A stretch of 64,000 nt of DNA from Russula earlei (Eukaryota > Basidiomycota > Agaricomycetes > Russulales > Russulaceae). The stretch covers positions 53,261 to 117,260 of the forward strand of contig JAGFNK010000129.1 of assembly GCA_025769875.1 (NCBI GenBank), written 5' to 3'. Positions 57,465-64,000 of the stretch are shown here, in pieces (position 1 is the first letter of the stretch; each line of letters starts with the position of its first letter). A model generated the notes under the pieces. It was not told where the DNA came from and searched no databases. It saw nothing but the letters and a program-made list of their open reading frames with translations. Made by a program: the position numbers and the translations under genes.

Positions 57465-58888
57465 TGCATGTGCACAGTGTCGTTCAGGTTCAGGCAGAGG
57501 CAGATGGAAGCAAAGGAGTCTTATTGTTCACTTTCTCTCTACAGAGTAGTTAAAGGTTTTATATACAGGAAGGAAGTACAAAGGAAAGGAAATGGTGAAA
57601 GGAATCAGAATGTGAAGGGAGTCAGAGGATTGGGACTGGGTGAGGCAGTTGAGGACATGGTGAAAGGCTTGATACACAAACACATGGCATGCATGCATGG
57701 TCAGTGGTGATGGGTGTCAAGACATGTACTGCTGATCACTAAGGACTCAGGAGCAGGTGGGCAAGGGTTGGAACAGATGGTACTGTACATGGTGTAAACA
57801 GCGTTGAACAAGAGGACAAGCCAAATGACTAGAAGATACCAGATGGGGACTGGTACATGTTGCAGAAGGCAGAGGCAAAGGTTGGAGGCCAGTGCAGCGA
57901 AGGGGCTTTAGACAAGGCGGTCATTGAAGAGTACCTTGAAGATGAGGAAGGCTTTAGACTGAGCGGTCATGGGGGAGTACCAAGGAGGATGAGAGTATCA
58001 CAAATGGACAGTCTGATGACTGCCATGCTACATTGGGGCTTATATACTGTGTACAGGGTTGATTACAAAGAACAGGAACTATTCCAGACTCCTTGGTACT
58101 GTCCAATAGGACTACAGAGGCATAAACTCACTTGTGTCAGGTTTTAGGCTTACTGAGCGTATTACTGATCTTTGTGGAGCAATGACATCCTTATGATGTC
58201 ACTGTGGAGTGCTTAGTGAGCCAATGAGATCATTGTGGTGTTACTTAGTCAGCCATGATGTCATTGGAGCCTAGATGATGTCATATGAGTTATGCAACAG
58301 TTTGTAGGAGTTCATGCTGCTGTTTTGGGTTCTTGGTGGCTGAGTGGCCATGTGGCTGCCACACAATGATTACCCGATTAGGAAATGAGTGCCTGGTCAT
58401 GTCATAGTGCCTTTGCAATAGTGATATCTTGCACCACAGGAGGAATAGCCCAAGAAACAGAAGTGTGTTGGCAATGCAAAGTGAGAGAGGTCTCTCTTGA
58501 GTGAAATAGGATAATATATGGCCAGGATCTGGCCTTGGTTTGCAACAATGGGTGGGTGCTGTGGTCAAGGTCTTGACGTTGGGTGCAAGGTAATAGGTGT
58601 GTGGTCAGTGGCGAAGGATGAAAGGAATTTGAGGTTGGCTAAGGTGGTGGCAGAGGACCTGCAACATAACACCGAGTGGGCTATGGCATGCACACGTGGT
58701 TGGTGGCAAGGCTGGGTGAAGTGGTGAGCTCTTGGTGAGGCAGTTGGGATCTTGACATTGGGCATGAGGTGGTAGAATGTGGTCATGGTGAGGATGAAAG
58801 GGAGATGAGTGGAGGAGGCATCACTGTCACATTGTGTCGCATCGCATTTCCACATGTGATTCTGTGGCCAGCTGTGATTTGCCTTACA
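57465..58888 (-). mobile_element. LTR B inserted in the hAT-like element
   Basis: Minus strand begins TGTAAGGCAAATCACAG, as in the copy at 36217, and ends near 'cactgtgcacatgca'. The core 'tatataaaacctttaactac' near 57560 is the family promoter with several substitutions. Without the nested LTR E and its duplication it is about 586 bases. CpG is almost absent. The left boundary is uncertain by a few bases; flanks 'ggtgg' and 'gtggg' are only a poor target duplication. Confidence 0.7.
57715..58547 (-). mobile_element. Solo LTR E nested in LTR B, TSD ATGGG
   Basis: 833 bases, minus strand TGTTGCAAACC to CATGTCTTGACA, flanked by ATGGG on both sides (57710-57714, 58548-58552). The promoter 'acagtatataagccccaa' is near 58050 on the minus strand. 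It is a CpG-depleted relative of the LTR at 62225, for example 'ttgcaaaccaaggcca' against 'ttacgaaccaaggcca'. Confidence 0.92.
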
Positions 58889-59533
58889 GTGGGACCAGCT
58901 TCCAAAAGTGCATTGGGTGTTCTTGACATCTATGGTAATATTGATGTCATATTCTACCTACTCCTGAAATGTGTCCTGTTAAATCCTTAGATTAAGTGAA
59001 ATCAATGTATTGAGTGAGTCTTGTGTGAGTGAGCATGCAGCATCCAAATGCACTAGCACATATGTGCATGAGAAAGCTAGATAAGATAAGCAAAGTTACT
59101 CAGTGTCTTGCACATAAGCAATCACTGTAATATATAGTCCACAGCACATATGTAGGATAACTAAATAGTAACATAGGATCATATATATCTCATCAGAGCA
59201 ATCCCTCAGTCACCTTGGCACATGTGTGATTAGCCATGCAATCGATCTCAATCACGTGTGCTCCTTATGTGGGTGATCACAACATGTACATATCCACATC
59301 TGATTTATCTCTGCTCACCTGCTTCTGTTCTTGATTCATGTGTGAGTTGTTTTTTTTTTCTAACTATGTTGTATGGTTCAAAACCTAGCCAGAACCTGAA
59401 CCAAACCTGCTGAACCCAGTTCTCTCAGTTCTTGTTTGCAGTTCTGGCTACCCCCTCCTTTTTGCCTGGTTCTGGTTTGCAGTTCAGAGAAATAGCTCAG
59501 AGAACTGGACCAAACTGAACTTTGGCATCCCTA

Positions 59534-60928
59534 ACAGGGAAATAGAAGAAGGGATGATCATGGCTGGCTTCAACGGAGCTTGACTGAACACTATGAGAGC
59601 TGTGTGAGTCCACACTCCCCACCACTCAGAGGTGGCAGCTTGTGGGCCAGATTATCCCAACCTGTGTCAAGTGTGCTTCCTGATACTACCCTGAAAAAAA
59701 TTGTTGCACATGTGCATGGTTATAAGAGATAGTTAAACAGCAAGATCTGAACATATTGGGAGTGAGTAGGTACATCAGAAAAAAACAAAAATGCTATGTA
59801 GTGCTATATAGCTACCATAGTGTCTGTAGCAACTTTACAACCATTGAGGTTTCATGCCTACATAGCAACCACCAAACTCTATATAACCACCACCAGAGTT
59901 ATATACAGTTCTCCCCATAGTCAACAATAGTCTGGAGTGCTACAGAAGCCTATGTAGCCAACCACACACCTATGTTCTACCCATTGCAAAATTGTTATGA
60001 TAAACAACTCAGGCACTTGCATCCACAAAAATGTCAGGAAACAATGTATATTTCACACATCAATGCTAACTAATATTTTTAAACTCCTTGACATCTACAT
60101 TGTCACTCCAGTCAATGCCATTCTGATGTTCTTCAATTGCCTTCTTGATGGCATCCTCAGAAAGTGAGTTCTGGTGTGAGCAAGACCCTTCTTCAGCATC
60201 AAACTTTCAATAGACACTGTCAACTTGCTAGCACAGTTCATTTGAAGGCGATGAATACAGACCAGCCACCAATGAATATTGCCTTCTGCAACACCAGCAG
60301 GATACCAAGGTCCTTCATAGCTTGGTTCAAAACTTTGGAGCATTCTCATCTGTGTCCTCAAAAACATGCTTGTAGTCTGCCACTGTGAAGGTGACAGGGC
60401 TATATGACCTGGTTCTCCATTCATTGAGGGTGCATTCCATCTATATGTTCAATAAATATGGCTTAGCAAGGGCAAAATTTGGAAAATTCACCACAGACAG
60501 TGTGAGCACAATGGCAACCAGTGGGAATGGATCATATTGATCATGGAATATATGGCATCAGGCTTGCCTTTTGATGAATTTCAGAACCAGACTTTGTTGA
60601 TTATGTCTTGGATTGCATGGCTCTTCAAAAAAACTGCTCCACCCTGTGTTTGCTGTGGGAAACCCTGGTCAACAGCACAACATGAAATGTTAGTACACTG
60701 ACTGGCAACATACCTGATAAACATAAGTGAAATCACACTTGAGCTTGGCCACTCAAGTGCGTTGGTTGGCAATGATGGTCAGATTGTATGTGTGTTGGAA
60801 GTTGAAAACATTGGCCACCACATCTTTGGCCTTGGTCTTGACATCACTGTGAAGATGGCTGGATCATGCTGTGATCTATGTGGCCCATGTATAACTAAAC
60901 AAATAGAATGTATATATTCACTCACTAT
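59534..60928. other. CpG-depleted sequence, no supported gene
   Basis: Only a few CpG in 1.4 kb. Two minus-strand stretches, 60095-60424 with 'GPWYPAGVAEGNIHWWLVCI' and 60581-60772, have weak coding character and may be the remains of a transposon gene. I do not recognise either. Around 59800-59920 there are several degenerate 'tagcaaccac' and 'tatagctacc' phrases. Confidence 0.4.
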
Positions 60929-61243
60929 GTTATGGTGTCATGGCCATTAGAGCATTAGCTCAACTCAGTGGGGCCAAGTCCCAGTGACTTGGTTCAAGGG
61001 TTCAATGGGGGCTGGCTTCAGGAGACCGGCTCAAAAGCTTTAGTGTCTCAAGACTAGATCAAAGGATGACCTAATCCACAGACATAGTTGATCTTCTGGT
61101 TACTTCACAGAAGAGGAGGATGATGATAGAGCAAGAGAAGAATAAGAGGAACACAAGGGTTCCTCCTAGTGTTTTGATGTCAAGCAAGGTATAAGCCAGC
61201 ACAAGCAAGTTGTGATTGAGACAGAGTACAGGACAAGGGATGC
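60929..61243 (-). mobile_element. LTR C fragment
   Basis: Begins (plus strand) TGTTATGG, as at 38785, and follows that LTR through 'ggccaagtcccagtgacttg' and 'gataagtataagccagcac'-like text until it is joined to LTR D at 61244. Confidence 0.75.
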
Positions 61244-61330
61244 ATGTTACCAAGTGGTTTGGGGTCTGGAAGATGCTGGAAACACCTGAACTATGGACTG
61301 CACTGTTTTGCATCATGCATGCATCAGATC
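61244..61330 (+). mobile_element. LTR D fragment, cut by an X element
   Basis: TGTTACCAAGTGGTTTGGGG at 61244 and the next 65 bases match the start of LTR D at 38133. The match ends at 'catcagatc', where the X terminus begins. Confidence 0.8.
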
Positions 61331-61681
61331 TTATTGCTGTTTTCAGCGCACTTGGCAGAGCTTGAATTCCACCCAAATCGGCGCAGAAACCCCCTCAAAC
61401 ATGTGGGATAAATATCTCCTTCAAAACAGCTTCGATTCATATGAAAATTATCGTCCCTGAATCGCTTGAATGAGGGCTAGGCAGCCCCATTGTTTTCATG
61501 AGATTTGAGTGAGAATTGGTGGAGCTGGACTCAAGCCACCTCCACATGTGTATTAGATGAATTACAACTCAAAATCATGGTCTATATCCATTATTTTTCC
61601 CTCATGTTGTACCCATGGGCTGTCTTGAGGCAGCCCCATAGTGTTTTGACTCAAGTGTTGTGGTGTGCACGTTGTTTCCAG
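61331..61681. mobile_element. X-element end, third locus
   Basis: Starts 'ttattgctgttttcagcgca' and follows the outer 350 bases of the X1/X2 arm, then changes into LTR B at exactly the same point as X2 does at 32309. Confidence 0.85.
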
Positions 61682-62224
61682 TGCGATTGGAGTCACGGCC
61701 AGCCACTCATCACCCCTCTCTCGCCTCTCGATTCTGACCATCCTTCTTGTTTTTCACAGACAGAGAGGAGTGGGTTGCAAATAGGGGTCCTATTCTGAAC
61801 TCTTTCTACTACAGAGTAGCTAGGGTGTTTTTATATATAGGAGAGAGGTACTAGAGATGAAAGGCATGAAAGTGAATCAAGACTGGTTGAGACGGTGTAG
61901 CGAGTCCGGGGACGCGCGAGTGAGATTGTAAGGCTGACTGGTCCAAGGTAAGAGGAGAGGAGAGAGGGGAGGGGAGCAGTCCCAGCTGGAATGCTGAGTG
62001 CAGATGTGGACACGAAGATGGCTTCTTGAGGCAGACAGAGGGAAGAGGGGATCTTTTTGAACTGAGTAGCTAAACAATTTATATACAGGAGAGAAGGTAC
62101 TAGAGATGAAATGCATGAAGAGAATCCAGACTGGTTGAGATGGTCAAGGCGGTCATGAAAGGCTTGAGACACGAACACATCTAGTGTGCCAAGGCATGCA
62201 TGATGCGCGGTTGGTGGCAAGGGC
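61682..62224 (-). mobile_element. LTR B fragments, two cores
   Basis: Two family B promoter cores on the minus strand, near 61830 ('agctagggtgtttttatata', plus strand) and near 62075 ('agctaaacaatttatataca'), indicate two overlapping or nested family B copies. The outer one is interrupted at 62224 by LTR E. Confidence 0.65.
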
Positions 62225-63043
62225 TGTTACGAACCAAGGCCAAGTCCTGGCCGAAGATTGTCCTATTTTACTCAAGAAGAACCTCTCTCACTTTGCATTG
62301 CCGACTCCCTTCCATTTTCTGGGCTATCCCCCCTGCGATACAAGATATTGCTATTGCAAAGGCACTATAACACGACCAGGCACCAGTTTCCTAATCGGGA
62401 TCATCGCGTGGCAGCCACATGGCCACTCAGCCACCATGGACCCGAAACAGCGGCACAAACTCTTAGAAACTGTTGCATAAATCATCTGACGTCATCAAGG
62501 CTCCAATGACATCATGGCTGACTGAGCGACTCCACAGGACTCATAGGCTCACTAAGCGCCACAGTGACATCATAATGATGTCATCGCTCCACAATGATCA
62601 GTAATGCGCTCAGTAAGCCTGAAAGTTGACACAAGCAAGTTTATGCCTCTGTAGTCCTATTGGATGGTATCAAAGAGTCTAGAATAGTCCCAGTACTTTG
62701 TAATCGATCCTGTATACTGTATATAAGCCCCAATGAAGTATGGCAGTCGTCAGACTGTCCATTTGTGATACTCTCCACTTCCTGGGTACTCCCCTGCGAC
62801 TGCTCAGTCTAAAGCCTTCCCTCGCCTTCAAGGTACTCTTCAACGACCGCCTTGTTTAAAGTCCCTCGCTGCACTGGCCTCTACTCTTCGCCTGCCTCCT
62901 GCAACACGTACCAGTCCCTATCTGGTATCTTCTAGTCGTTTGGCTCGTCCTCCTGTTCAACGCCGTTTAGCCGCGTACCATCTGTTCCGACCCCTGCCCA
63001 CCTGCTCCTGAGTCCTTAGTGATCAGCAGTACGTGTCTTGACA
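62225..63043 (+). mobile_element. LTR E, 5' LTR of an element leaving the window
   Basis: 819 bases from TGTTACGAACC to GTCTTGACA. The promoter 'ctgtatataagccccaatga' is near 62714. Unlike the solo copy at 57715 it keeps its CpGs and is followed by internal sequence. That makes it the 5' LTR of a longer, younger element inserted in LTR B. Confidence 0.85.
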
Positions 63044-64000
63044 TCTGGACAGTCTCTCATCATTCTTGTATTAACCAGCCAACGCTCAAGTGTCTACTCC
63101 AACTCCCCCACTTGTCAATACCTCCCTGCGTCTCCCTTCTCCTCTCCAGCCCACTCCACGCACTGCCCTTCGCATCTCACTGAAGACGTCGACCGGTACA
63201 CATCCTCACCCCTCAGCCTCTTATACTCCCCAACGGCTCCCCCATCATCTCCTACCACTGTCCAACCTATCCCAGACAACTTTGTCCCTGTTGGCACTCC
63301 CCCTCCTGCGCAGAACGAACAACAGCAAGCGGATCGACCTCCCTTGCCTGAAGGCTTCCTTGACCGCCCCCCTTGCACAGTATTTCGCTTCCATCCGCAC
63401 CAGTACTTCGTCCTCCCCACCACCAATCGTCGCCAGGAGCAGTGGTGTCCCCTCCACGACTTGAATCATCAAGACTACCTTGGACGCATCCCTACCTCAG
63501 ACCAGCCAGTTAGCTCGTCGCGCATTCACAGACACCTCACCACCGCTTTCGTGCACGCATCGTCCACACTTTTGCGGTCGAACCTCCAACACTGCCCTTG
63601 CCACCCAGTACAATCTTACCCCCTTTGGCATCTGTTCCAACGTCGGGATATACGCCCCGGACGCTGACTTCCCCCTTACGTATCGCTTTACATTTTTAAT
63701 ACATCATTATTTAGGAAGCTCCTTACCTTACCTGCCATTTACCGTCCTGCTTACGAAGGGTCCTTTTGCCTGTCTATTGTACACGATTTCCTGGACGGAC
63801 GCCTAGCTTTGCGTATGGTTACTTACACTTCGAAGAGAACAGTAACCGTGTCTCCTTGCGTCACTACTCGACTTATACCGTCGATACCATCCCTTTAACC
63901 CCCAACTACTTCGCTTTTGCTTTACACCTCGTATTCCCTTAACCCTCTCGAGATAATGAGAGGTACCAGCTCGAAACCATAGATCTTGCGCACGGTTCTT
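63044..64000 (+). pseudogene. Start of the LTR E element: leader and gag-like region
   Basis: Directly after the LTR comes 'tctggacagtctc', possibly containing a primer site starting at TGG, which I cannot assign to a tRNA. A Pro/Ser/Thr-rich open frame (63038-63667) overlaps a second frame with 'DLPCLKASLTAPLAQYF'. Further on, 'DADFPLTYRFTFLIHHYLGS' (63660-63730) and 'VHDFLDGRLALRMVTYTSKR' (63780-63840) read in different frames. The region is probably gag of an LTR retrotransposon with frameshifts. The superfamily cannot be decided from this part. Confidence 0.45.

Larger units (their letters stand above)
57016..59533. mobile_element. Non-autonomous hAT-like element with 8-base TSD
   Basis: It begins TAGGGATGCCGAAATTTGG and ends CTTTGGCATCCCTA, so the outer 10 bases form a perfect inverted repeat (TAGGGATGCC). 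The flanks ACAGGGGA (57008-57015) and ACAGGGAA (59534-59541) match at 7 of 8 positions, the duplication length typical of hAT elements. Both ends also carry subterminal 'ggttctggttctg'- and 'agaactgg'-type repeats in inverted orientation (57020-57190 and 59380-59520). No transposase is recognisable inside. Most of the interior is an inserted LTR B (57465-58888), which holds a solo LTR E. Confidence 0.82.

Overview
The window looks like repeat-rich heterochromatin of a filamentous basidiomycete, most likely an agaricomycete. This rests on short GT-AG introns (about 45-60 bases), a fungal-type FunK1 kinase relic, WD40-like pseudogenes, and a mix of Ty3/gypsy chromoviruses, Ty1/copia, hAT, PIF/Harbinger and Tc1/mariner remains. 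No species can be named. I see no intact host gene, rRNA, recognisable tRNA or CRISPR array. Almost everything is mobile-element sequence, nested several layers deep, plus large inverted repeats.

Layout. (1) 1-11491: an 11.5 kb inverted repeat. Its arms (1-4754 and 6250-11491) each carry a decayed copy of the same WD40-like gene. The spacer is 1.5 kb, and a solo LTR sits only in the right arm. (2) 11492-20424: fragments of an unknown multi-exon gene, a FunK1 kinase pseudogene (14231-16465), then a long pyrimidine-rich stretch. (3) 20425-24292: a second palindrome with 1.74 kb arms and 154-base tandem repeats. (4) 25384-31398: a third palindrome, 'X1'. An apparently intact, five-exon Tc1/mariner transposon lies exactly on its symmetry point, and a 961-base solo LTR lies in one arm. 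(5) 31955-35097: 'X2', a relative of X1 with one full arm. (6) 35359-37957: the two halves of a PIF/Harbinger transposon (Myb/SANT-like protein and nuclease), with an LTR inserted in the Myb gene. (7) 38133-41460: solo LTRs, a gypsy integrase/chromodomain relic and a copia RNase H relic. (8) 42967-50862: a two-LTR Ty3/gypsy chromovirus on the minus strand. Its gag and pol are broken, but a 384-codon third ORF with two CCHC zinc knuckles is open between pol and the 3' LTR. (9) 50863-54323: a hAT transposase gene cut by that chromovirus. (10) 55320-55715: a 396-base foldback element. (11) 57016-59533: a hAT-like non-autonomous element with an 8-base target duplication, containing an LTR that itself contains another solo LTR. 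(12) 60929-64000: fragments of several LTR families, then the 5' LTR and start of gag of an element that runs off the window.

How the parts relate. LTR families recur across the window: A at 9170, 42967 and 50370; B at 32309, 36217, 45001, 57465 and 61682; C at 38785 and 60929; D at 38133 and 61244; E at 57715 and 62225. Relative ages can be read from nesting and from CpG content. The 39-41 kb and 57-61 kb blocks are nearly free of CpG, as expected after methylation and deamination. The X elements and the family A chromovirus keep many CpGs. The candidates most worth following are the intact mariner at the centre of a perfect palindrome and the intact third ORF of the chromovirus.
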